Shown here: positions 29,201-42,600 of the stretch, in pieces
Layout: every line of letters begins with the position of its first letter
How positions within the stretch are numbered: the first letter of the stretch is position 1
NCBI GenBank assembly: GCA_004794785.1
Contig: SJOL01008988.1
Span: forward strand, 532,963-596,962
Length of the DNA: 64,000 nt
Direction of reading: 5' to 3'
Source of the DNA: Opisthorchis felineus
Taxonomy: Eukaryota > Platyhelminthes > Trematoda > Opisthorchiida > Opisthorchiidae
The notes under the pieces: model-generated
The model's database searches: none
What the model was told of the DNA's origin: nothing
What the model saw: the letters and a program-made list of their open reading frames with translations, nothing else
Translations under genes and position numbers: made by a program

Positions 29201-32200
29201 CAAGGTTACCATCGACCATACCATATTAATGAGCAAGATTCAGCGAGTTGTCACGGTTCCTTTCTCAAGCGCTTAGTCCCAAATCTGGACTTCCTTCTCA
29301 CCACATTTCCGGTTCCAACTCATCTATCCCATTTGTCACTGTAACAGAAGTCCATTCAAACGACAGCAGTTTTACTGGTCAGCCAGTTACAGTCTACGAG
29401 TGGACCGTCGAAGGCCCAAACATCAAGTCCAACACCCACAAATGGATCGATCCTCCACTTTGCGGTACTTTGTCCTCCCTAACACCGGGAAACGGGGAGA
29501 CAATCTCAACCACTCGAGACTCTGACGATAAACTTTGTCGGACCGAGTCGTATCAGGCAGTCAAAATCTCATGGGCAAACTTGAGTTCAATCAGTCCGCC
29601 TATACACAAGTTGGCCTCACGCATCTACTTGGCAGATTATGATTTTGAGGAACTTCGACGAAAGGTGAGTGTTGCACGTCTTCTAACCTCCTCATCGCTT
29701 TTTTACCGCTCATACTGACAGGTAGTGGTTAGATAATACGGATGAGAATGTCCAATGAGTATTTATTGATGAGCATCGTGACATCCCGTTCGAGTATTCT
29801 AGGCTGTCCAAGAACAACTTTTCGGACGCCACAAAACGCTTATTTCAGGTAAGCTGATCTCATTCTGGAGTTGTGGTTGCAACTCTTTTCTCAGGTTTCT
29901 TGACCACTTTTTCAGTTGGATATCCAACTGAAGTAGGTGTCGGATTTGCATCGCTAAGCTCTGTCGTTCCATGGAACGGGGCGAGATGGCTCAGTGGTTA
30001 GAGCGCGAATTTACTGACACGAAGGTCCTTGGTTCGAGCCCGACCTCTGCATCTCGACTTCCCTGTCTAGGCTTGGGCAACCTGGCAGTCTCCCAGCCCT
30101 CGTGCTTCCTTCGGGTGGCATGGCAGTTAGGCAGTTAGGGTGCTACAGCTGAACGAATTTTTACCCATGTTACGTCACTTTCCACCCAGACCGTGGTGGC
30201 ACGACAATAATACCGGTTTAACGATGTGTAACCACTGGCCCAACCCGTCTGCAGTTTGACGCACCAACCCCACAGTCGGTCGATAGCTGAGTTGGAACTT
30301 ATTGATCTAGTCGTTCAGCTGTAACCGTTCGGTATCTAGCTGCCATGCCACCCGAAGGAAGTATGAGGGCTGGGATACTGCCCGGTTGTCCAAGCCTAGA
30401 CAGGAGATCTATTCGAATGTGTTCTTTTATGGATGTCAAATTTTCAAATAGCGCCCCAGGAAAGCTCGGAAATACGTCTAAGAACTTTGAGTTTCTCAAA
30501 CTCTATACAAGTGAATCTTTCGACTTCGTTTCTGATTGCCTGTAACCTTGTTTCACAATAAATAGCTTTGTATCTGAATAGGCCCTTCCATTTACTGCTA
30601 CGGTCGCGCGACAATGCACGACTGTCGGATCTTATGACTACACGTTTGTTTACACTGCACTGTAGGGTGTGCACGGTCCTAAGTGCAATCGCAAGCACTA
30701 GGTACCGCAACCTTGCCGTTACTAGCGCGTCTATTGTTCGTCCGGTCATGTGTGGATGGGCTCACCTAGGCCAACTGATAGTAAAATAAACTCTGTTGTA
30801 ATCGGCAGATTAACAACCCCGTCTTTGCTGGAAGGGTATATCTAACTGAGTTAGCGGTCTACTGGTTCCAATACTCGATCAACCATTGCTTTATCTTCTG
30901 TTATCCACTTACAGGTTGCCCGGCTGCGAGTTGGCAGCTCCGCTTTGGAAGGCTTCTTCCATGAGAGTGCATGCAGCTGGCTCCGTAGAAACCCATCCAA
31001 ATGGGTGTCTTGGACTGAGGGCTGGAATCAAAAGTTGAACTTGACTGTAGCCTGGATGTCGGATAGCATATATTTCGGTCTGAAACAGGGTGAGTTGGTC
31101 CCTTTTTTGTACAAGTTTGTTCGGTGGGTATATGTTTGCGGACAGTCTGGATAATACTGACGCTCATCGTGTTTCTTGCATTAGTGATTGTATTTATGGG
31201 TCTCATTTGTCCAGTATCTTTGGGTCTGTGTTTAACTGAGTAGATCGTGGCTTGTTTCGGAATATCATGGAATTTCTAGTCATTCAATAGAGAATGCGTC
31301 CTGTCAGTGAAGCTAAGCTTTGTTAAAAAGCCGAGAAGCGCTTTGCGACTGTTTCATCCTTGTTGGGAATCATCAGCAGTGCGCATCTCACGAAACTCAG
31401 AGTTTCGAACCCACAACCTTCCGACCAGTGGTTGAACACTTAGCCGTTTGGCCACGAGAGGCTGATCAGCAGTGTGGTTACCTCTCACTTAGACAGCATG
31501 TGGCGCCACTCATCCTTCAATAACGGAAAACCACATCACGTGGTCACGTGTTGACTGGCTTCTCGAGTGACGACTTATCAGAAGAAAGTTTCATATATCC
31601 AGTGAAATTATCCTTCCTCTGAACCAATTCCGAGTTAGCTTTGTTGTCTCCGATACCTTATAAGAACCCGTGGGCATAGAGGATTTAACTGTGACTAGTT
31701 GCGACTATTACGGTTTAGCTGCACTTCCAGCCATCGCCAGCCGTATTCAACTGTTCGACCGTCTGACCGATTCATCACGCCTTAAGTGGCTATTACTAGA
31801 GCATAAATATCAGCAAAAAAATCAGCCCCAGAGACCTCTTCGGCTGTTTGCAACCGATCCTCAACCGTATCAGTCAGTTTGCCCCACAAGCCGAACTTTA
31901 GATTATTGTTTCCAAAATGAAAGCTTCCACCACCGCTGTCACAGCAGAGCTCAGAAGGTCTGTGGTTCGAAAGCAATCCTGGCTTTTCGATTGCTCTTGT
32001 CTAGACTTCCAAAACTTGGCGGTATCTCAGCCCTCGTGCTTCCTTCGATTTGCACGGCAGCGATGCACCGAAAGTGTGTCACAACTGAACTGAAATACCA
32101 TAGTACGTTTGCAGATGTTATTCAAGAGAATCGAGGCAATCGAATTTCACTTGTTCTTCAAGTACTTCAGGTCTATCACATCATCAGATGGTTAGTCTAG

Positions 32201-33613
32201 GGATGTGAGCATCCTTCGAATCAACACTCCTCCAGGAGCTCTCTCAACTCAGTACCAGCTTAGTGTCATAAGAAAATCAAGTTTCCTGCATAAGTTCGCG
32301 GCTGCAAGGCTGTTCATAACGTTTGCGAGTTAAGGTGATTCCAAATCATAAGTGTATCTCAACACCATTTATAGGATGTCTCGATAGAAAACAAAAGATA
32401 TTTCGACAGGATTTTTAAGATTACTCGGGATCAAAATAAAAGTGTCTCCATTCGAAAGTCACATGACACAAGGAGGTCTCATCCGCAGTGTGCGCAACCT
32501 CATGCGTTACCTGTGCGTACTTTTTGGGTCTCAATCTGTTCGGTGGGTTGGTTATCCATACGTCCAACGGATGTACACAAAATGTGCACATTTAGATCAT
32601 GAGGAGATGAGTTAGTCTGCCATTCAGTTTGAGCACCACTAGCTCTCCAGTTAGTGAGACCAGTTAAGCCCTTCACACCTGATAGATAGTTGAGAGCAGT
32701 ATCTACATGGTTAGGCCATGCTTGGGGTGGCAAGAATGGCGAGACAGACAGTGGGGCAGAATCGACAATACTGGTCAGTTGTCCGGTTTTGCTTAGGAAA
32801 CAACCCATTGAAGGCAATTCGCCAGCACGTGGCGATAGCTGAACTGCAAAGGAATCAATCGCACACAACGCCTCGCCCAGCAAGTCAATAAGCGAACTGT
32901 TTTCGTTCAATCAGAAATCGCCTGTGCTGTTTGTTCTATCACACCAAGAGCATGAGCATGATACAGTTGGTTCCCCATCTGGCTTGTTCGATGGCCCACC
33001 GTGCAGAAAAACCAACTGAAGAAATGCGAGCGGATGTGGCATTTAAAAAACGGTTGGTCTTAGTTTTCGTCTAGTACATATCTGTTGGCGTCGCACGAGC
33101 CTAACTTATTCTCCACTCAGACAGTGGTACGACAATTACAGATGTCTTGCAAGCATACATTAGGTTGTTTGGCGACTCGCTTGAGGCCAAACAAGTGCCC
33201 TTGTATGAGGAAAAAATATCATCCCTGGTTGTCTAGACGTAACAGACTACTCATAGGGATGCTGAAAACTCTTCGAAGAGTTTTCATCATCCTTATCCTG
33301 ATAAGGTCGCTGAAAACTCTTCGACAGCCCACGTCCGGTTTCGCCCTTCTTGGGGCTCATCAGGTAGGCGCAGTTCCCGAGTTTCCGTCAACATTATGTT
33401 TTACTTGAACCCAAATTGCACGAAATTAGCGAAGTACACTCATTTGCAAACCAATTTTGTTTTGCGGGAGACTCACCTAGAACCCAGCTGAATCTCTCGT
33501 TAATGATGTTTCTAAACCTACCTGGTGAGCCCCAAGAAGGGCAAAACCAGTCGTGGGCTGTCGAACAGTTTTAAGCAACCTTATGAGTTGTGTATTACGT
33601 CTATCAGTGTTCT

Positions 33614-33659
<46 letters not shown>

Positions 33660-36600
33660 ATAGAGAGAGAGACTTCGCTGTAATTACCCTTGCTTTCGCT
33701 ACTGATTCCTACTTGAGTTTGACTAGGTTGTTCCCGATGACAGAAGCTGATAACGAGTTCAGTCAAGGATATTGAGGACCATGGAATAGATGAGGCAGTT
33801 ACTCGATCTGGTTCGAAAGGTTCTGTCTGCGAACACAGAAACCGTCCAAGATGCCCAGAAACGGCACGATGCAGAAAGCGTGCGATAGGTCGCGTTTTAG
33901 TCACTTTCCCTTCTAAGAGCAAACATCCCAGAAGGCGTATCTTGGTGGCCTCTGAAAACTTTTGAAAGATGTGTGCTCGAATTCGGGCATAGATGCGGCT
34001 TTTCAGTTGAGATTTCGTCCTGTAAGTGAAGCCGATCTATGTTGAAACGTCGAGGAGCATCACAGTTGTTTCATCCTTATTGGGAATCACCAGCAGTGCG
34101 CATCTCACGAAACACCAGGGAGGTCGCAGATTCTAAACTCCCTGGAGTTTCGTGAGGTGCGCACTGCGATGATTCCCAATAAGGATGAAACAGCTGTATG
34201 GTGCTTCTCGGTTTTTCGGCATAGATTGGCTTCACTTACTGGATTAAATAGCGATTGAAAATTACCAAATCTCCTCACACTACCATTAATCGATAGGACT
34301 CTCTGGATGGGGACGCCGAAGCTGCACGGCTCAAGAAGCCTCCAAAAGGCTGCATTTGTTCACACTCGCTATGAAGCAAGTGCACGCTTACGGAGCAGGG
34401 GTAAGCGATTATTCCGTTCCTATTGAGCTTAAGATTGAACGCTTGATACCTTCAGCTCGATAGTTCTATTTAGTCTGTCTGTCAGTTTTACCGTCCAGCT
34501 GAGTGATGGCTTAAAGAGCATGTTTTCTCGGTTCATATTACTAGATTTGGCCAACTGCAGTACTGAGAGAACAGCCGCCCAAGATACCGAACTATTAATA
34601 AGGAACACCGAATCTGGCAGGTGGTCAACGTTTGTCAATTACTTTTACCAAATGCTTTGGTTGAAGTCATCACTTTCTACGACCTGATGACAATTTGAAT
34701 CCAAGTTGATTGATCAGCGCACCCAAATGAAATACGAAGTTACCTCCAAAGAACGCTGATAGTCGGTTTTCAACACACCCGTCGCCCTAGGGGGGCTTTC
34801 TTCACAAAGTTGCCCATTGAGAATCAGTCCCCTGGGCTTGATAAAAAACAATCGTTCAGCTATAACACCCTTTCGGCGCCTAACTACCATGCCACCTGAG
34901 GGAAGCACGAGGGTGGAGATACTGCCAGGTCCCCAAGGTTAGACAGTAATAGTCGAGATGCCGGGGTTCGGGTTCGAACCACGGACCTTCCGGCCAATAA
35001 GTTCACGCTTTAACCACTGATCTGTCTGGGTCTTACAATTCAAAGGGTCAGAAAAACTTGTCGCTATTGGGGCAGACGAAATATTGTTGTTGCCATGGTA
35101 ACGAAGACACGTGAAAGACTGGTTTTTATTTTCTTTCCTTTGTAGTCGCTGAACAAGCCATTGCGTTGCTCAATGGTGCTGCGTCCTACTTTCGGGACAC
35201 GGAGTATGCATTCACGTTACATGCTCACCATTGTCAGGACGGTATGGCGTTAAATGAATACTTTAAAATTCTGGCTGGATCAGCAGAAAACCGTTTAATC
35301 GGGACTATAGGTAAGTCTTAGGACATATCGGGGACGTATTTGCTCTTAGAACGTCGTACTACTTGTTATCTTGTAGTAGTATTCCGCAAGATCGTAATAC
35401 TTCTGTACGTTCAGACGATTGGAAAAAGGCTCTAACCCATCTAGGATTTGATGTTCGGTTTTTGACGCTCCGTTTGTATTTACTGACACTTAATTAGCTT
35501 TTCGTTGACCGAGGGTTTGTGTGAAACTCCTGCAGCCGAACTCGCTCATCGTCGCAAGGACATGCCGGCTTCACAAAAATTATAGGATGGTATTTTCGTC
35601 AACTGGAGTTGGGAATAGACTAGTGATAACCTGTCCCTTATGACCGAGGTCCTCCAAACTGTGGCCCACCAGTTCTGCAACTCATCGAAACCGTTGACTA
35701 AAACACTGATGACATCAAACATAAAGGCTGTATACAGTGGGATGAATCTTGAAGAAAGGGTTATGATTCTGGTGTTGTTTTGGGCCACGTGATTGGTTGG
35801 CTAGGTCACTTGACCGAGCTACGGACTCTGCATACTGGTTGTCAGTGTTCATGCGTCAAAGTTTGTGACGCACAAACACAGGCATCCACCTAATAGGCGA
35901 ATCATCTCACGTGCCTGCGGTAGTTTTCTCTTCTCATAACGTTCCACACCATGTCAGGTTTCAAGTAGAACAAGCGTTGTTGTCGAGCTTGACAACTGAC
36001 TAGCAAACTGAGAAGGATTGACTGAAATGAGGATTCCGGCTATTTGTTTCTGCATTAAGTCATCAGGCTCAATCCGTGATCGATGAGCCACACTCATCTT
36101 CGTGTTGCTGGGGCGCAAACGGACGAGAATAGCTGTATCCTGCTCTCGGTTCAACTTTCGCACAGCACCTGCAGACAATGTCTGTGGCAAAAGTACCGTG
36201 TTACCCACTTCGAATCAAGATCGTCGTCATCATCACTGACAGCAACACCACAGGAGAACACTGGTGCTTCACTGCCGTACAACCTTGTCAATTTGTATGG
36301 ATAAAACATTATAGTGGAAAGAAAATAATGGGACAGAGAGGACTTAGGGCTAGCCTAAAACAAATATCCAAGGTGCCTGAGCCTCCAGCACTCACTCAGA
36401 CAATCTGGATAGATACTGACTACATGATCGCCACAGACGTTGTTTGGCCGCCATATCCTTCAGTGTCTCCAGCAAAGCACAAGGAAGGTTTCGTGGACCT
36501 CATCCTGGAAGGCGAGCAACATCAACGGTACCCAAACGTTTCGTTCGTTCCCTTCTGTCTTGCCAAATTCTTCCCACCTTTGGATTCCCGCCATTACAAA

Positions 36601-39600
36601 ATAGGCACGGAAAACAGCAGTCTTCTCGGTGGGCGGTAACTCGACATGCGTAGCATATTGCCCAGCCACCTTAGCATGCAGTGCTTGGTGCATTGTTCGA
36701 GTGAAGTACCGTGTGCTTCAGCAAAGCCCCGTCTTCTAATTACTTCATTGCGAATTCGCTGATTCCAGCCATAGTTATGAGACATCGGTGGTCAAAAACC
36801 TGAAGATATATCGTGTCCTCGGCAACCGTACAACAATGCAGCCCATTTTCGCGGTTTGGCTGAACCGAAAAATGCACATGTCTTCAGTGTAGGGTCATGT
36901 GATTGCTATTCGGATTGGATTCATTTAGCGCTAGATGTAGGGAAGTCCAGCTTGTTGGCACGACTACCCTCGTCCACCTCGTCAGCCTCAAAAAGAGTTG
37001 CGGCGTTTTTGTGTTACGGAGCCCATCCTACACAGCGACAGACACCCTACGTGGATTCCAGGATACATCCTTCATCGGCGCATCAGAGTGCCCTACGAGA
37101 TTCAAGTTGGCCCAGCCAAGTGGATCCGGCACACAAACCAAATCCGGCCGACAAATGCGCAGATCCTGCCCACAAGACCCAGTGAATTGAGTCTAGAGGT
37201 GCTTCTGAACACTTTTGACCTCGACACCATTGTGGAAAACCCATCAGTTGCTCCGTCGGAGGCCCAGTCAGAGCACGCATTACGACCACGACGTTGGGCG
37301 GACAAGATCTGCAAGCCAGTAAGACAACTGCAAGTAAACCCCCAACTTCGAAGCTACGTCGACAAACTTCAAGGGGGAGGTGTTAGGAGGAATTCCGCAC
37401 CGACACCACTTTACCGCTCACATTTAGGCGCTGCTACGGCCAGGAAGCCTATCCCGCACACGATCGGCCAAAAGATCGGTCCGTTTGCCAGTCCTGCATC
37501 AAAGTGAGCTCTGATTGGTCGAAAGTTTGGACCCAGCAGTCAATCATAATCCAGTATCTCCCGAATGCCGGTTGCCAATGGCGCTTCCAGAAGGCGTCAG
37601 AATTTCTAGAATGTTGTCACCACATACACTTTATATACGACGCGCCGTACAAGTGTACCTGGTTTTGGGCGTTAATACACGCTGTGAACCCTGAACCTGA
37701 ACCTCCTGAACCTTCGCATCCTCATCATCATCGACGGCATGACATCAGTGTTCAACACCGATGCTTCACTGCCGTACAACCATGATTTATTTGAAATCCT
37801 TATTGTGAAGGAAAGAATAAAGGTGGACGGGGAAGGGACTTAGTGCTAGCTTACTACAATCATTCCGAGGTGCCTACGCCTCCAGACACTCATTCAGGCA
37901 ATCTGGATAGAAACTGACAACAAGATCGCTACTGACATCGGTTGGCAGCTCGAACAGGCCAGGTCTCATAGCCATAGAACAAAACAGCCCGCACTGTAGC
38001 TTGATACACACGTCCCTTGAGTTTCGGGGATACACCACTTTGACGCCATAGGTTCTTCAAATTAGCAAACGCGACCCGAGCCTTGCAGATTCGTGCATTG
38101 ACCTCGTCTGTCACACTACAATCAGAATTAATACAACTTCCCAGATACGTAAAACGCTCCACAATTTCCAGTGCCTCTCCCTGGATTGTAAGTGACGTGT
38201 TCGGTAACATCCTACATAACATCATCAATCCGGTCACCTTTGTGGCTCGTCCCGCCTCAGCTTAGCATAGCCACACAATGAATGTCCTTCATTTCAAATC
38301 CGGAGAAGATTGTTCTAGCGCACTGATCGGACGGACCAGTTTGATGCTACAGTAGAGCGGATAGCAGCTTCATATTATCTCAACGACTCGGACGAATCTG
38401 AATGGCAAATAAAACTCAATGTTTGTTCATGGATGAACAACCGTTTGCAGCCGCCTACTCGTGATACTAATGGAAGTAGCCACATTCTACGTAATTCGAA
38501 TGTCAATGACCATTCCTCTCTCAGTGCCGTTTTCGCTGAAAGAAAATGGCCAAAAGGTCTATGACTGGTAACTGCCGTTTCTTTCGGGTCGAGAAACACC
38601 AACGGTTGTTGACCCTGACAGACATTGTCCGGTGACGGTCCCATATCAAAGATTACACCTTCAATGCGTAGCTCAAACAAGCCACTGCCCACAGGAGAAT
38701 CGAAGCTGTTCAACTTCGGTGAACTGGTTAAACTATCTCCTTCAACGTGTGACTGTGGACGTAACTATGCAAGCTGGAACCAACTTGCTTTTGGTGTTAA
38801 ATTTGTGACTGAAACACTGGACCGAACTGAAGAAAAGATGAATGAAATGTTGAGTGTTAGCTGTACTGGTTGGGTAGATGACATTAGCGGTGGTACTCGC
38901 CGGCACTTTGTGGACAGTCAGACCACAGTAAGCGAACTTGGAATCAGTCTGCACAGTGGGCGCTGATACAACCCTCACACCGAAGACATTGTGTCCCTAC
39001 CGTCTTCACGGTAGTGTGAGTATCTTGGTCATGGTAGGACTGCACACACCCGTCGCCAATTTATATTTTTTCCGGTGTTGTATTGTGCATTGCCTTCCTC
39101 ACCCTTTCTTCACAGCGGCTATCCCTTCAGACCGCATGGAAAGCGTGGTGGAACTTTCAAATTTGCGCAAGAAGTTAATTCTCAGCCCAACACTGGCGAC
39201 GGCGCAATTTCTAGAACGGCGACGCTATCCCTACTTCTTTCGGACAATACCAGCGATGACCCAAGCCAAGTGAGTCTGTGTAGTCGTTATCTTGTTAGGG
39301 TGGGAATGATATTCTTCTTATTTGGGAAAGGATGATCATTGTACGTGAGATAGTTATAAGACCACTCGGTTTTTACGATAACTCAGTCAATTTGATGCGG
39401 TTTTGAATGCGATGAAAATGCCCAGGTCAGGAAACAGCCCAACGAATATCTGTGTCACTTTAGTCATCAAAATTCTCCTCAATGTAACTCAAGCGTTTCG
39501 TCAATCATTGTTGAATCATCGTTATAATAATACTAATACTGAGTGTTTAGTTGTAACACCCATTAATTGCATGGCTGCCATGCCACCCGAAAGAAGCATG

Positions 39601-42600
39601 AGGGATGAGATACCGCCCAGTTGCTCAAATCTAGACAGGAGCAGTCGAGATGTAGAGGTTGGGTTCGAACTGCGGACCTTCCAGTCAGTACGTTCGCACC
39701 CTTGAGCTGTCTCGCGGTCAGCTTGTTAAATCCGCGCACTCATGTACCTATTCCGTGGGTATGTTTTTTGTCTTTGTATTCCCTGTTGACTTTGCAACAC
39801 CCACCGTCCCCTGTCCGAAACTGCTCTGCTTGTGTGTGTGTGTGTGTGCATATATGTATGTTCCATGCCTTTCTGCTCAAGTAGAAGTCCCCCGAGTGTT
39901 GTTTTCTTTAAGTTTACAGCTCGTTATTAGTGCTTTACCGCCGAGAGAAGACGTCGACAAATAGCCCAAATTTATGGTTTTGGGGAGCATGGACTTTGGA
40001 TTATAGACCGGCGTCAGCGCGTGTCAGAATACGAGTGTGTGCGTCCATTGCGGTGAGCCAGACCTTTCCACGGGAGTGGAGGGCGAAGAGCAGCCTTTTT
40101 TATAAATAGCAACCAACCGAACAAAAGCCTAAGTTGGTGACATTCCGGGTCTTTCATTTGTTTGTTCCTTCATTTTTTCCGTCTTATTTAACAAAGATCG
40201 AATTCGCTTGACTGTTTTTCTGCTGCTCACTCGTTCTACTCGGTGGCAGTATCCAGTTTCTTTTCGGGAAAATCAGTAGAACAAAGCCTCAGGGAATTTC
40301 CCTTCATACCACCTAGTGTTTACCCCAGCTGTAGGAGAAGTACGGCTCAAGACGCGTGTCCCTAACAGGTAGAGCGCGCTCCCAAGACTCGCGCGATTTT
40401 GACCGGTACGGCTGAGGATACGTGCTCATCAGAGGAGGTGAGTGCAGTATGCATATTCACCCTATTTACTATGATATTGATATGACAAATGGCACTGGCG
40501 CGTTCTACCAAAGTTTGCCTTCCATTCTGAGCAACCATTTCAATTAGACCACAACACTAAGACAGTCTTAACAGACAACAAGTTGCCCCACTATTTCTGT
40601 GGTAGATTTTTAAACCACACCATTGGAAGCTTCGAATGGTGTCATTTCTCATTTTTGAGATTTCCGATAAGAAACTTAGAATCACGTGTGGGTTTCACGA
40701 TCCCGAATATAAAAAGGAAGAATCGCGTACTATTTACTCAGAGGTGAGCAAACCTCAATTGTCCACGTTCGTGGCATCAACAAGTGCGCAAGTCTGTCAC
40801 TGACCGATACAGCTCAGTGTGAAAGTCCGCACACCAGATAATGGAGGGCGGAGTATTAGCCCAGTAGTGTGGGTTGTGATCGTACCTTCTAAGGCCAGTC
40901 TCGTGATTCTGATTGGCGGTGCGATCACACGGACATTGCGATGGAGCAAGTCAGAGCAGGTCCAGCAGATGGGACCGGATCACGCATGGCTAAGTAGGTC
41001 ATTGTCACACACCTACACTAGTAAACCAGTGTCGGACAGGGCGACCTTTGCGGCGAAGTGAATGGCGGGTACCGACGAGAGACCAACGGTACACAGGCGG
41101 AGTAAGAAAATGAATTGGGGATTTATGATGTTGTCAGTTTGGATTCACTATTCATTTTCTCTAGAACAGCTTCAGGCAATACGATGTTTCGGCTACTTTA
41201 TTGAGTCCCGAGTGTGAGATGCTGTCAGCTTGTAGTAGGCGAGTATGGAAAATATTCGACTATTTCCTGTTGAGTTCTCAGGAGAAAAGTTGACCGTGTC
41301 ATTCTTTTCAAGTAAGAAGCTTCGAGAATCTATTGGTAACCAGTTGCGTAAGATTTTCTCTATCGAATTCGGAGAAGTTTCGGTTTCTCTCACAATGGGA
41401 TTTAACCCACTGGGTCAATCTGATGAGCATTCACCACCAATTGTGTCCTGTTATCCCGATAGGCAATCAATGGATCTGCTTCACCGAAGCTCAGTATTTA
41501 CCTACCCCGTCCGGCGGGGGCGAGATGGCCGAAGTGGTTAGAGCGCGAATTTACTGACCGGAAGGTCCGTAGTTCGAACCCAACCTCTGCCTCTCGACTT
41601 CCCCTGTCTAGGCTTGGGTAACCTGGCAGTATCCCAGCCCTCGTACTTCCTTCTGGTGGCATGGCAGTTAGGCACCGAAAGGGTGCTACAGCTGAACGAT
41701 TTTTTTACCCCGTCCGGCATGGTCACAACTGCACTTTGTTTGGGCCGCTAATTCCTCGGGGTTAATTTGCACCTGTTGTGCTTCACCAAGTGCAAATGAG
41801 CCTCATCCATTGGCCAAACGTCCATCGAATGGTAATAGTTCAGAGACATGTCCGTTCAACCTGGGTCTTTGTCCCCACTTATTCGGAGATGTTAATTGAG
41901 CGAATTATTTTGGGTTGATTTTACATTACCATTTGGTTTCCTACGTGGTTGCTGCAACAATCAGTTTGCTATCTTTAAAACTGACTATGAGTCGGTACAA
42001 AAAACCAACTGGTGCCATAATTATTTCGCGCTGTGAACACGGCCCTCTCACAACTGGGAAAAGTTTGAGTCGGGCGATAATTTGAAGGACACAATATTTT
42101 CTGGTCTGCCCTTGGGAAACACCACCGCACAACGCTAAAGAATTGAACAAAGAGTGGTCTGGTTTTCTTTGTTCTATTCTCTCTGATTCTTTCATAATTC
42201 TATGTTATTCCTTCGGATATCTAGACTCATTGTTCATAATTGAAGAAGTCAACTACATTTATGCACGGAATGTGGCAAAATATCCTTTATATTGGTGTGA
42301 CGAACACGATGAGGTGAATCGTCTGTTCTCAACGAGGTGGTGACTGTTTTTCTGGAGGTGACAACAGTCTCCAGGAGTCTTGCAGAGAGTAAAAATAGTC
42401 ATTCAGCTGTAACATTCTTTCAGTGTTCAGATGCCATGCTTTCGAAGGAAGCACGAGGGTTGAGATACTGCCAGGTTTCCGAAGCCTAGGCACGAGCAAT
42501 CGAGATGCTAAGGTTGAGTTCGAACCATGTATCTTCCGATTAGTAAGTTCGCGCCCTAAACACTGGGCCACGCCGAGCTCCGGACATTTAACCAGCGAGG

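Larger units (their letters stand above)
33264..33600. repeat. Inverted pair of hammerhead-bearing retroelement repeats
   Basis: A minus-strand unit (to about 33440) and a plus-strand unit (33460-33580) face outward. The minus unit has GCTGTCGAAGAGTTTTCAGC next to the ribozyme core and matches 59985-60050 in reverse. The segment CCGAGTTTCCGTCAAC, then GTTTTACTTGAACCCAAATTG, matches both arms at 59782-59982. Best explained as PLE-type terminal repeats in inverted arrangement. Confidence 0.65.

Noticed and set aside
29348..29664. Exon 3 starting at the better pyrimidine tract (acceptor 29345-29347)
   Set aside because: Phase does not match exon 2; kept only as an alternative if another exon lies between.
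32500..32910. 136-codon minus-strand ORF
   Set aside because: No domain, no splice sites of note, inside a repeat-rich intron; length possible by chance.
33590..33775. ORFs encoding poly-IY
   Set aside because: Translation of a (TA)n microsatellite.
36594..36785. Independent gene on the minus strand
   Set aside because: Sequence is the post-RT region of a LINE, repeated at other loci.
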